DNA of 64,000 nt from Niallia circulans NBRC 13626 (GTDB lineage Bacteria > Bacillota > Bacilli > Bacillales > Cytobacillaceae). Positions 45,468 to 53,981 of this stretch are shown piece by piece. The stretch covers positions 248,001 through 312,000 of the forward strand of contig NZ_BCVE01000005.1 in assembly GCF_001591585.1 (NCBI RefSeq), in the 5' to 3' direction. The notes beneath the pieces are model-generated. The model searched no databases. It worked only from the letters and a program-made list of their open reading frames with translations, and was not told the origin of the DNA. The first letter of the stretch is position 1; every line of letters starts with the position of its first letter. Position numbers and translations under genes: made by a program.

Positions 45468-48400
45468 TCCTTCTCACCTCTGGAAGTATGATGATTATTT
45501 TAGTACCCTGATGTTCTGTAGACTCGAGTAAGAGTTTTGAGTTTTTAAGCAGTTTCAGCTTCTTTAAAGCGTTGGAGAAGCCCATCCCATTACTCTTACC
45601 TTGAAATAACCTATTCCTTGACTCTTCGTTCATTCCTTTTCCATTATCACTTATAATAATGTTAACTATTTTTGGTTCCACTCTTTTTATTATGATAGAA
45701 ATCACACCTTTTTTCTTGTAAGAAAATCCGTGCTGAACTGCATTTTCGACAAGAGGCTGAATAGTTAAGGCCGGAATTTCCATCTGAATATCTTCTTCTA
45801 TATCAAACTTCACCTGTAAGTCTTCGCCAAAGCGCAATTGTTCAATTGCTAGATATGCCTGAACCAATTCCATTTCTTCTTGTATAGAGATCAGGGTTGG
45901 TTTTCGATATAAATCAAGTTTTCCGCGGAAATAAGTGGATAAATGATATAACCCTTCTCTGGCTCTTTCCATGTCCCTATAACTTAAACCGATGATACTA
46001 TTTAATGTGTTAAATAAAAAGTGTGGTTTTATTTGGGCATAAAAGTAATTAAGTTCATTGTTTACCGCCTGTTCTGCGGCATTTTTCATCGTTAAAAGCG
46101 ATGTCACTCTTGCATTTAATTCTTCTGGCTCAATAGGTTTTCGCAAAAAATCATTGGCTCCTCTGATAAAGGACTTTGTTAAATCTGCTATTTGCCCTGA
46201 AGCCGTTAAAATTAAAATTGGTAATTCGACTAAATGATATTCTTCTCGAATGATGTTACAGAGGTCATAGCCATTTATTTCGGGCATCATTAAATCTGCC
46301 ACCAATAAATCTATTTTTCTTTCTTTGATTATTTCCAATGCCATGTTTCCATTATCTACTGCAATTATACTATGGTTAAGCAGTTTTAACAGATTAACAA
46401 CCACTTTTAAATTTGCATGTTCATCATCGACAACAAGTATGGTATAAGGACTTTTGCCATTTTCGATTAAAGGCAGCGGAAGTTGTAACTTTTCCTTGTT
46501 TTCTTGAGATTTAACGATAGACTCCTCTGGACGGACTAGTGTTTCAACTGGCAATTTCTCCCCTGTACTAGCTAAAGGAAGGGTAAAGGAAAATTGAGAG
46601 CCCTGTCCCACTTTTGATTTCACAAAAATTTCGCCACCGGATTTTAAGACCAGCTGCTTCGTAATAGCCAGCCCTAATCCCAGTCCATCTGTTCCTCGGT
46701 TGATTGTTCTTTCACTTTGGTAAAATGTCGTAAAAATTTGCTCTAGCTCTTCTTCTTTTATTCCCATTCCTGTATCCGTAACAGTGATTTCCATTTTATT
46801 ATTAATGACATCTGCCGTGATAGTGATTTCACCATTGTCCGTGTACTTAATAGCATTCGAAATTAAGTTATAAAAAATTTGGATAAGCCTAGCCTCATCG
46901 ACATACACATTGGGCAGATGGGCATTTATCTTGTTGGAAATCGTAATATTTTTATTTACAGGAACCAAAAGATACATCTCTTTTATGACTTCATCTATTA
47001 TTTTTAAATTTAAACTTTTTGGGAATAATGCAATATTATTTGTTTTTATATCAGAAGCATTTAATAAATCTTCCACTAAATTTGCTAAACGCTTCCCAAC
47101 ATTATGGATCAGTGCTAGGCTCTCCTGATGCTTTATAGAAAGTGGTCCTTCCTTGCCCTCTAGCATCAGCCTAGATAAATTTAAAATTCCATTCAAAGGA
47201 GTTCTAAGTTCATGAGAAGTTTTTATTAGAAACTCATCCTTCAATTTATCCTGTACTTGCAGACTCTCTGATAGTTTTTCTATTTTAATAAAAGCCTGAT
47301 AAAATCGTAGTCCCATAAATAACGCCAGACTTATGGTCATAAATAAAAACAGCACAAGTGGAAGCACACCCATTTCTATATCAAAAAGAAAGTTTACTCC
47401 AAGCATAAAACCATAACTGATAAACGTTGTCATGATGACTATGAGAAACTGAGACCCCTCTGATTTATTCTTAAGTGCCTTTATTAAAATTATCCCTATA
47501 TATATATAGGATGGTGATAAGAATAGAACAATCATTACTTGTTGATAAGAAAGAGGCAAGAATCCCAATAAAATACTATTAAGACCAGGAATACCATATA
47601 GTAATCCATTGAGTATAAGCAGGATGCTTATCACTTGGATAATTTTTTGTTTAGAGTACTCCTCAAAGCATCCATGTATAAACCATAAAAAGAAAAGCAA
47701 GGCACTGTGGAATAACAATAGCTGTATATTGGTCAAAAAATATATATTTAAATTAAGAATAAAAGACTCTATTATTTTTTCATTTACAAAAGCTAAATAC
47801 ATGCCTTGCATGATGCAAAAAAGACTAAAATATAATTGGTGCATATCCTTAAATAGGTAAAAAAAGGTGAAAAGGTAAAAAATACCCAGTACTAAATAAC
47901 CGCCTATTAATAAAGTGTCGACTATTCTGTCACTTTCTCTACTATTCAATACTTGTGTTGCTGTTCCAAATTCAATTGACTGTACTACTCCACCTCGTGT
48001 GGGATTATAATGACTAGCCACTTGAATAACTACCTCAATCTTTTGGTTTTCACTCCTGCCTATTCCGATATAATTTCGAATATATGGGCGATAATCTGAT
48101 TTCGCTTTCGATGGGTTGCCACTTTCTCCTGCTTCCAGCCCATTGATAAACAACTTACTTGCATGATTAACATCATTTATTTTAACACCAAATAAGCCAT
48201 CTTTAGGAACGGTAATGGTAATTCGATAAGTCCCCGCAATAAAAGGATCCTTACTCTTATTATCATTCCATAATCCGGGGACATATCTTAATTCCCTCTC
48301 ATACGATCCAAATATATCCTTATTTGGAATGGGAGTAATCAGTTGATTTTTATAAAATTCCCATTCACCGTTTAAGTGAATGATATCTTTATTATTAAAC

Positions 48401-48537
48401 GATACAGATGCAAGATTTATTTGCCCATTAGAGATTTTTGCTTCTCTAGTATGATTCGACCAACTAGAATAGACAATGCTTATAATAGAAAGGATAAAGA
48501 TACAACATGCTATAATAATTCCAATTGATTTTTTCAT
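45448..48537 (-). CDS. 7TMR-DISM hybrid sensor kinase with two kinase modules
   Basis: This 1029-aa protein starts at ATG behind GAGGTGGCTAA. Order: N-terminal signal/anchor (5-24); extracellular jelly-roll sensor of the 7TMR-DISM type (about 40-200; LNGEWEFYKNQL, KINDVNHASKLFINGLEAGE); seven membrane spans (about 205-415); HisKA with HELRTPLNGI near 440; HATPase with GTDGLGLGLAITKQL; receiver with VVDDEH and Asp in LLVADLMMPEING near 750; then a second LytS-type kinase (KPHFLFNTLNSIIGLS near 835, QPLVENAVQHGF). Carbohydrate-like ligands are known for the sensor class. The final kinase module probably phosphorylates the adjacent regulator. Confidence 0.9.
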   Translation of the reverse strand: MKKSIGIIIACCIFILSIISIVYSSWSNHTREAKISNGQINLASVSFNNKDIIHLNGEWEFYKNQLITPIPNKDIFGSYERELRYVPGLWNDNKSKDPFIAGTYRITITVPKDGLFGVKINDVNHASKLFINGLEAGESGNPSKAKSDYRPYIRNYIGIGRSENQKIEVVIQVASHYNPTRGGVVQSIEFGTATQVLNSRESDRIVDTLLIGGYLVLGIFYLFTFFYLFKDMHQLYFSLFCIMQGMYLAFVNEKIIESFILNLNIYFLTNIQLLLFHSALLFFLWFIHGCFEEYSKQKIIQVISILLILNGLLYGIPGLNSILLGFLPLSYQQVMIVLFLSPSYIYIGIILIKALKNKSEGSQFLIVIMTTFISYGFMLGVNFLFDIEMGVLPLVLFLFMTISLALFMGLRFYQAFIKIEKLSESLQVQDKLKDEFLIKTSHELRTPLNGILNLSRLMLEGKEGPLSIKHQESLALIHNVGKRLANLVEDLLNASDIKTNNIALFPKSLNLKIIDEVIKEMYLLVPVNKNITISNKINAHLPNVYVDEARLIQIFYNLISNAIKYTDNGEITITADVINNKMEITVTDTGMGIKEEELEQIFTTFYQSERTINRGTDGLGLGLAITKQLVLKSGGEIFVKSKVGQGSQFSFTLPLASTGEKLPVETLVRPEESIVKSQENKEKLQLPLPLIENGKSPYTILVVDDEHANLKVVVNLLKLLNHSIIAVDNGNMALEIIKERKIDLLVADLMMPEINGYDLCNIIREEYHLVELPILILTASGQIADLTKSFIRGANDFLRKPIEPEELNARVTSLLTMKNAAEQAVNNELNYFYAQIKPHFLFNTLNSIIGLSYRDMERAREGLYHLSTYFRGKLDLYRKPTLISIQEEMELVQAYLAIEQLRFGEDLQVKFDIEEDIQMEIPALTIQPLVENAVQHGFSYKKKGVISIIIKRVEPKIVNIIISDNGKGMNEESRNRLFQGKSNGMGFSNALKKLKLLKNSKLLLESTEHQGTKIIIILPEVRRNEGHNN

Positions 48538-48761
48538 TTAGCCACCTCAAAATTTCTAGTTCTATTATACCTTGTTATTCCTTTCATGCAGCAGCTATCT
48601 GGACAAATTCCTAAAATAAAAAAGGTCCCTAAAACATTAGGCCACCCTTGAATGTTCAAATATGAAAAAAAATGAAAAAAATTTTATCTCTTAAAGATAT
48701 CCCCCCGGCACAAAAGGACGGTTCTTAAAGGTCAAATGACCTCACAAGAACCGTCCCTCTT
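48538..48761. terminator. Intergenic region with GGACGGTTCT-family hairpin (copy 6)
   Basis: GGACGGTTCTT at 48716-48726 pairs exactly with AAGAACCGTCC at 48746-48756, flanked by AAAA and TCTTTT. It lies just after the yxeQ-like stop. The rest of the gap carries the upstream region of the kinase gene. Confidence 0.8.
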
Positions 48762-50081
48762 TTACCAGCCTTCTATTCCTGCAGCAAAGTACTTGTTTAG
48801 TGTATTGGCTTGTTCGCCTAATAATGTGTTTGCTTTATTGGCTAAATCCTTCATTTTAAGTGGCTTACCTGGTGAACCTGTTGGCGCATCTACTCTAGAG
48901 ACCAACTGTTGACCATCTTTTAACATTACTTTGGCTATACAATATCTACCTTTTGGATAACTAATTTCTTTTACTGGAATTCCATGATCATACTTTCGAT
49001 GAATTTTTTTTATTCCTGCTTGAATTTCATCGGCAATTTGATTGACAGAAAAATTTTCAATAGATAATGCTTCACCATTTAATAATAAAGCAGCACAGTA
49101 TTCTACACTAAAACGGCCCTGTTCTCCATTCGTTGGGGAAGTGTAAACTAATGCAGCATCACCATTGGGAGGGAAGTACAAATCGACAGAAGCAACATCT
49201 TCAACAGAAAAATTTCTTTGTGCCTGTATATTCTGAATGGCCTCAATGGCATGTGCATTTGCAGAACAACATGGATATAATTTGAACCATAATCCTGGTT
49301 TATCTATTGTCCAAGGTTCTCCCCACTTTTCAAAAACCTCGAATGGATTTCCGCTTTGCTCCACATACATAGAAAGTACACCATTTTTAGCTTGAATGGT
49401 ATTAGCACTTCCGACAATTCCCTTATCAACAAAATGAAGAATCTGCCAAGCACTTTGGGCTGTTAGACCAGCATGCAGCGGTTTAACCATTGTTCCAAAT
49501 TGACTTCGGGAACCACTTAATTTAGATACGCATAAATTAATAGCTTGCGAGAATTTCTCTGTGTCGAAATGTAAATAATGGGCTCCAGCTGCAACTGCTC
49601 CGTAAATACCTGCAGTTGCAGTTGTATGGAACCCTTTTTCATAATGCTGTGCACCTAATAGTTGTGCAAAGCACTTCATCGTCTCTATTCCTATTAAATA
49701 GGCTTCATAGAAGCGGTCTCTATCACGCTTCTTTTCTATTAGGGCATGTAATAAGCTCAAAATAATCGCAGACGGATGTCCTCTAATCTCAGAATGAACA
49801 TCATCTAAATCTAATGCATGTGCAGAATACCCATTAATTAAACAAGCATCAAATGGGTGAACCTTTAAATCAGTGCCTACTACTGCTGCTCCCTCTTCAG
49901 TAGGATAAATAGCAGTATGTAAAACAGTGGAAAAATTCATGTCAAACCTCACACTAGCAAAACACGACAGAAAATAATCGAATACTCCCTTTTCCAAATT
50001 CTCTTTTGTCTCATTAGTAAGCTCCTGATAAGACGGGGAGGATTGAATCAAGTCGACTATTGATTTTGTTAAATCAGTCAT
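48762..50081 (-). CDS. yxeQ: MmgE/PrpD-family protein (YxeQ-like)
   Basis: This 439-aa protein starts at ATG 50081, overlapping the M20 gene by 8 bases. The MmgE/PrpD fold is marked by NGYSAHALDLDDVHSEIRGH near 83, GAHYLHFDTEKFSQAI, MVKPLHAGLTAQSAW and LYPCCSANAHAIEAI. Family enzymes are (2-methyl)citrate dehydratases or isomerases, with Asp and Lys in the catalytic pocket. In Bacillus subtilis YxeQ ends the same operon and its exact reaction is unproven. A dicarboxylate-derived substrate would suit the succinyl part of S-(2-succino)cysteine. Confidence 0.85.
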   Translation of the reverse strand: MTDLTKSIVDLIQSSPSYQELTNETKENLEKGVFDYFLSCFASVRFDMNFSTVLHTAIYPTEEGAAVVGTDLKVHPFDACLINGYSAHALDLDDVHSEIRGHPSAIILSLLHALIEKKRDRDRFYEAYLIGIETMKCFAQLLGAQHYEKGFHTTATAGIYGAVAAGAHYLHFDTEKFSQAINLCVSKLSGSRSQFGTMVKPLHAGLTAQSAWQILHFVDKGIVGSANTIQAKNGVLSMYVEQSGNPFEVFEKWGEPWTIDKPGLWFKLYPCCSANAHAIEAIQNIQAQRNFSVEDVASVDLYFPPNGDAALVYTSPTNGEQGRFSVEYCAALLLNGEALSIENFSVNQIADEIQAGIKKIHRKYDHGIPVKEISYPKGRYCIAKVMLKDGQQLVSRVDAPTGSPGKPLKMKDLANKANTLLGEQANTLNKYFAAGIEGW

Positions 50082-51213
50082 TTTTCAAAATGTTCTCCGC
50101 GAGCTTAGCAAAAAATTCAGCGGCCACTTTAATAGCATCTTCCTTTAAATCAAACTTTGGGTGATGCCATTCTTGGGGTCCATCCACTCCCATCCATACG
50201 AAAAATCCAGGAATATAGTTTTGATAAAACGCAAAATCCTCCCCACCGGCACTTGGCACAGCATCGACGACATTATACCCTGCATCCAAAACAGTGGTTC
50301 GGACAATATCTTCATAATCTTGATGATTGTTTACCACGGGAAGATAATCATCCCAAACAAATTCAACCGAACCACCATTTCCTTCTGCAATAGACTCCGC
50401 TAGCTTTTTCATTATTGTCGGAACTGCCTCACGAGCTTTAGGCTGAAATGTTCGAACAGTACCTTCTAGTTTGACTTCATCTGGAATGACATTCCATGTA
50501 TTTCCTCCATGGATGCTTGTGATACTGACTACTACATTATCAAACAAATCCATTCTTCTTGCGACAATTGACTGAACTGCTGTTACGTATTGACTAGCCA
50601 TAACAATCGGATCAATAGCACGATGTGGTATACCAGCATGACCTCCGACACCGATAAACCTTAAACTAAATTTATCTACACTTGCCATAAGTCCACCTGA
50701 TTTTACCCCTATCGTTCCTACTGGCAAATCAGGTTTGTTATGCATTCCAAAAATAGCTTCTACTCCTTCTATTGCTCCTTTTTCTACAAATTTCTTTGCA
50801 CCTTGAGCAATTTCCTCGGCAGCCTGAAAAATAAATCTTACATTTCCATGTAATTTGTCCTTTTGACTATTGATTAGAATCGCTGCTCCTAAAATAGCAG
50901 TTGTATGGAAATCATGACCACAGGCATGCATTTTCCCTTCATTTTTTGATTTAAATGCAACATCTGTTTCTTCTATTATCGGCAAGGCATCAATATCTGC
51001 CCGAATAGCAATGGTTGGTCCCGCAAACGCTCCCTTTATTTCCGCAACAACTCCTGTTTCTAGACCAAGTTCAACAATGGCAATACCCTGTTCTGTTAAC
51101 CATTTTTTGATTAATTCCGTTGTATGAAATTCTTCAAAAGCTAGCTCTGGATGCTCATGCAAATATCTTCGTTTGACAATTAAATCGTTTAATAGTTCAG
51201 GAGACATGTTCAT
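50074..51213 (-). CDS. yxeP: M20 amidohydrolase/deacetylase (YxeP-like)
   Basis: The 379-aa product starts at ATG 51213, or at the second ATG (51207); neither has a strong ribosome binding site, and coupling to the upstream ATPase gene is likely. M20D features are RRYLHEHPELAFEEFHT, the metal Cys/His in MHACGHDFHTTAILG near 98, QAAEEIAQGAKKFVEKG near 130 and IFGMHNKPDLPVGT. In the succinocysteine route YxeP removes the acetyl group from N-acetylcysteine to give cysteine. The position directly after the transporter genes matches the yxe order. Confidence 0.88.
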   Translation of the reverse strand: MNMSPELLNDLIVKRRYLHEHPELAFEEFHTTELIKKWLTEQGIAIVELGLETGVVAEIKGAFAGPTIAIRADIDALPIIEETDVAFKSKNEGKMHACGHDFHTTAILGAAILINSQKDKLHGNVRFIFQAAEEIAQGAKKFVEKGAIEGVEAIFGMHNKPDLPVGTIGVKSGGLMASVDKFSLRFIGVGGHAGIPHRAIDPIVMASQYVTAVQSIVARRMDLFDNVVVSITSIHGGNTWNVIPDEVKLEGTVRTFQPKAREAVPTIMKKLAESIAEGNGGSVEFVWDDYLPVVNNHQDYEDIVRTTVLDAGYNVVDAVPSAGGEDFAFYQNYIPGFFVWMGVDGPQEWHHPKFDLKEDAIKVAAEFFAKLAENILKND

Positions 51214-51219
51214 GATTTA

Positions 51220-51960
51220 TTATTCATCTCTTTCTAAAGTTTTTAAAAATTGTTTTGTTCTTATATTTTGTGGATGATGAAATAATTCTTTCGGCTCATT
51301 TTCTTCAATGATATTTCCATCTGCCATAAAAATCACTCTGTCAGCCACTTCTTCCGCAAATTTCATTTCATGGGTCACAATAATCATGGTTGTATTTTGT
51401 TGTGCAATATCTTTTATAACTTGCAGCACTTCTGAAACCCATTCTGGATCAAGTGCTGAGGTTGGTTCATCAAATAAAATGGCATGTGGCTTAACAGCGA
51501 GCGCTCTAGCAATGCCCACACGTTGTTGCTGTCCGCCTGATAATGTGGCAGGGTATTGGTGAAACTTATCCTCAAGCCCTACCTTCACTAAAAGTTCTTT
51601 CCCTAATTTCTCTGCATCTTGTTTATTCATTTTCTTAGCAACAATCAAGGATTCCGTAACGTTTTGCAAGGCAGTTTTATTTTTAAAAAGGTTATAGTTT
51701 TGAAACACCATCGCTGTTTCCTGGCGAAGCTGATGAATATCTTTCCGCCCCATTTTTTGTACATTTACATTTGTCTCGCCTATTTGAATAACCCCTTCAT
51801 CAGGCAGCTCTAATAAATTCAAACACCGGAGCAATGTTGACTTTCCAGATCCAGACGGTCCGATAATAGCCAACACTTCTCCACGGTTAACTTTTAAATT
51901 AACACCATCTAATACTATATTCTCTCCAAACCTCTTTTTTAGATTTGTAACAGCTATCAT
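51220..51960 (-). CDS. yxeO: Amino-acid ABC transporter ATPase (YxeO-like)
   Basis: This 246-aa PAAT-family ATPase starts at ATG behind AAAGGAGTAGTAGG. Walker A is [10 protein letters not shown]-loop [13 protein letters not shown], signature [15 protein letters not shown], Walker [14 protein letters not shown], and switch His in IVTHEMKF. It is most like cystine/amino-acid importers. Its permease and binding protein precede it. Confidence 0.92.
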   Translation of the reverse strand: MIAVTNLKKRFGENIVLDGVNLKVNRGEVLAIIGPSGSGKSTLLRCLNLLELPDEGVIQIGETNVNVQKMGRKDIHQLRQETAMVFQNYNLFKNKTALQNVTESLIVAKKMNKQDAEKLGKELLVKVGLEDKFHQYPATLSGGQQQRVGIARALAVKPHAILFDEPTSALDPEWVSEVLQVIKDIAQQNTTMIIVTHEMKFAEEVADRVIFMADGNIIEENEPKELFHHPQNIRTKQFLKTLERDE

Positions 51961-51972
51961 CCTACTACTCCT

Positions 51973-52650
51973 TTATGATAAATACGGTTTTTCCATTCTT
52001 TTTTCAATAGCCCGCTGAACGAAAGTAACAAGAATAATTAACACCCAGTAAAGCAGCGCTAAAGCCAAATAGGTTTCAAAAAATTTAAGAGAACTAGCAG
52101 CAATTATTTTCCCTTGGGCGAAAAGCTCCACTACTCCTAAAGTAAACGCTAATGAGGTTTCTTTAATTAAACCAATAAAAATATTACTTGTTGCAGGAAT
52201 AGCATTTCGCGTCGCCTGAGGTAGAACAATTCGACGAAAGGCTTGCACTTTTGTCATTCCAACTGATAAACATGCTTCCACCTGTCCTTTATCAACCGAA
52301 TTCAGTGCAGCACGGAATATTTCTGCTAAAAATGCTGCTTGTTTTAAACTAAGCCCTAAGATCGCTGCTGTTATAGCCGTCATCGCACTTAGAGCTGGAA
52401 AGATTTGTGGCAGCCCATAATAAATTAAAAATAATTGAACCAGTGTTGGAATGGCACGAAAAAACGAAATATATACAGCGGCAAGCTGCTTTAATACTGG
52501 GATATTCGATCTGGATATCACAGCTAAAATCAATCCGCCAATGATGGCAAAAACCATGGATAGAACAGCAAGAAATAAAGTAAGCGGTATGAATTCCAAC
52601 AGTTCTGGTAATATATCAACTAAATATGGAAAATCTAAATTAAGATTCAT
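51973..52650 (-). CDS. yxeN: Amino-acid ABC transporter permease (YxeN-like)
   Basis: This 225-aa protein has about five membrane segments and the HisMQ-type EAA loop: EACLSVGMTKVQAFRRIVLP at about 135-155. ATG start 52650. It lies between the binding protein (14 bases) and ATPase (12 bases) genes. It would import S-(2-succino)cysteine or a related thioether amino acid. Confidence 0.92.
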   Translation of the reverse strand: MNLNLDFPYLVDILPELLEFIPLTLFLAVLSMVFAIIGGLILAVISRSNIPVLKQLAAVYISFFRAIPTLVQLFLIYYGLPQIFPALSAMTAITAAILGLSLKQAAFLAEIFRAALNSVDKGQVEACLSVGMTKVQAFRRIVLPQATRNAIPATSNIFIGLIKETSLAFTLGVVELFAQGKIIAASSLKFFETYLALALLYWVLIILVTFVQRAIEKRMEKPYLS

Positions 52651-52664
52651 ACTGGTCCTCCAAA

Positions 52665-53459
52665 CTATTCCTTAACGGTGATATCCTCGTCTGCAAAATA
52701 TTTCTTCGATATTTCTGTTAAGGTACCATCCTCACGTAATTTTTTTATTTCAGCATTAAATGCTTTTGCCAAAGCTTCTCCATCTTCATTTTTAAGGAAC
52801 GGAAAAGCAACATCTTCATACACAAATGGCTCCCCTACAAACTTCAATGGCAAATTTCCTTTTTCAATTTCTGCGATCAAAGAAGATTTAGAGTTAACAT
52901 AACCATCGACACGTTTATTAATCGCATCATTCATTGCACCATCACGGTTTTCATATGTTTTAGGGATGATGTCAGGATCGAAATTTTCTAAGTTCTTCAC
53001 ATTATTCGAACCTAATACTCCGGATACTGTTTTGCCCTTTAAATCATCTAAACTATCATATGCATTGTCTTTATTTGTAACAATGGTAGCACCTGCATAG
53101 GCATACGGCTCTGAAAACTGATACTTTTCTTTTCTTTCATCTGTAACAGCAACAAAGTTTGCCACTGTATCAATTTTTTTGGTTTCTAATTGCCCCATTA
53201 AACCTGCAAAGTCTGATCTAACCCACTCCACTTGATAGCCTAAATTTTTTGCGATTTTCTCTAATACTTCTATATCAAAACCTACTAATTTACCATTTTC
53301 CTCATATCCATTTGGATAACTTTGTGCGGTTGAACCTACACGGAGTGTTTTTTGCTCCTTTGAGGATCCCCCATTTTCTGTTTTATTATCGTTTCCGCTG
53401 CAAGCAGATAATAATAATAAAAATGCTATACTCATGATTACAGTCAGTTTCTTCCACAT
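52665..53459 (-). CDS. yxeM: Amino-acid ABC transporter substrate-binding lipoprotein (YxeM-like)
   Basis: The 264-aa product uses ATG 53459, 7 bases from TAGGA; a TTG two codons upstream is the alternative. A lipoprotein signal ends in LLLLSACSG with Cys near 20. The mature part is a type 2 binding protein: GFDIEVLEKIAKNLGYQVEW, VANFVAVTDERKEKYQFSEP, YAGATIVTNKD, GVLGSNNVKN and GTLTEISKKYF at the end. It is a close paralogue of the binding protein encoded at 55668-56498. Confidence 0.9.
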   Translation of the reverse strand: MWKKLTVIMSIAFLLLLSACSGNDNKTENGGSSKEQKTLRVGSTAQSYPNGYEENGKLVGFDIEVLEKIAKNLGYQVEWVRSDFAGLMGQLETKKIDTVANFVAVTDERKEKYQFSEPYAYAGATIVTNKDNAYDSLDDLKGKTVSGVLGSNNVKNLENFDPDIIPKTYENRDGAMNDAINKRVDGYVNSKSSLIAEIEKGNLPLKFVGEPFVYEDVAFPFLKNEDGEALAKAFNAEIKKLREDGTLTEISKKYFADEDITVKE

Positions 53460-53468
53460 TATCAATTC

Positions 53469-53981
53469 CTACCTTTTCTTATATGATTTTGCTAAAAGTA
53501 ATTTTTCTAAATAGATGGTAATATGACCTTTCCCTAAATCCGTTTCTCCAACCTTTTTGTATCCCCGTTTTTCATACATTTCTCTAAGCCAAGGATGCTC
53601 CTTCGCCGTGCCCAGCGATACAGATGGACAATGAAGTGTATCTCTTAAAAAACTTTCCTCCACATAATGAAGGATTTTGCTTGCGTATCCTTTTCTTTTT
53701 TCTTCTGGAGCAACAGCAACCCACCAAATATGGGGAATTTCAAATGGACCAGGATGACTGCTCCATGGCATGCGAACAGAAGCAGTTGCAACCATTTTGC
53801 CTTCATCTCGTAAATAGAAGCATATATTTTCCTTGATATTCTTTTCTACCAATTCTGCATCTGCTGTTGCAGCAGCAAAGTGAATTCCCAGCTCTCGAAT
53901 AGAGGCATATCCTCTTAGAGATAGATCAAGTAATTCGGGAATATCTTTGGAAGTTGCTTGATGAAAAGATAAATTACTCAC
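53469..53981 (-). CDS. yxeL: GNAT N-acetyltransferase (YxeL-like)
   Basis: The 170-aa product starts at GTG 53981 behind GGGGGACTTTTAA, overlapping the lyase stop by 8 bases. The acetyl-CoA loop is in WWVAVAPEEKRKGYASKIL near 95-113 (R/QxxGxA-type), with C-terminal MYEKRGYKKVGETDLGKGH. By operon position it is the YxeL equivalent that acetylates the amino group of S-(2-succino)cysteine, making the preferred substrate of the lyase. Confidence 0.85.
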   Translation of the reverse strand: MSNLSFHQATSKDIPELLDLSLRGYASIRELGIHFAAATADAELVEKNIKENICFYLRDEGKMVATASVRMPWSSHPGPFEIPHIWWVAVAPEEKRKGYASKILHYVEESFLRDTLHCPSVSLGTAKEHPWLREMYEKRGYKKVGETDLGKGHITIYLEKLLLAKSYKKR

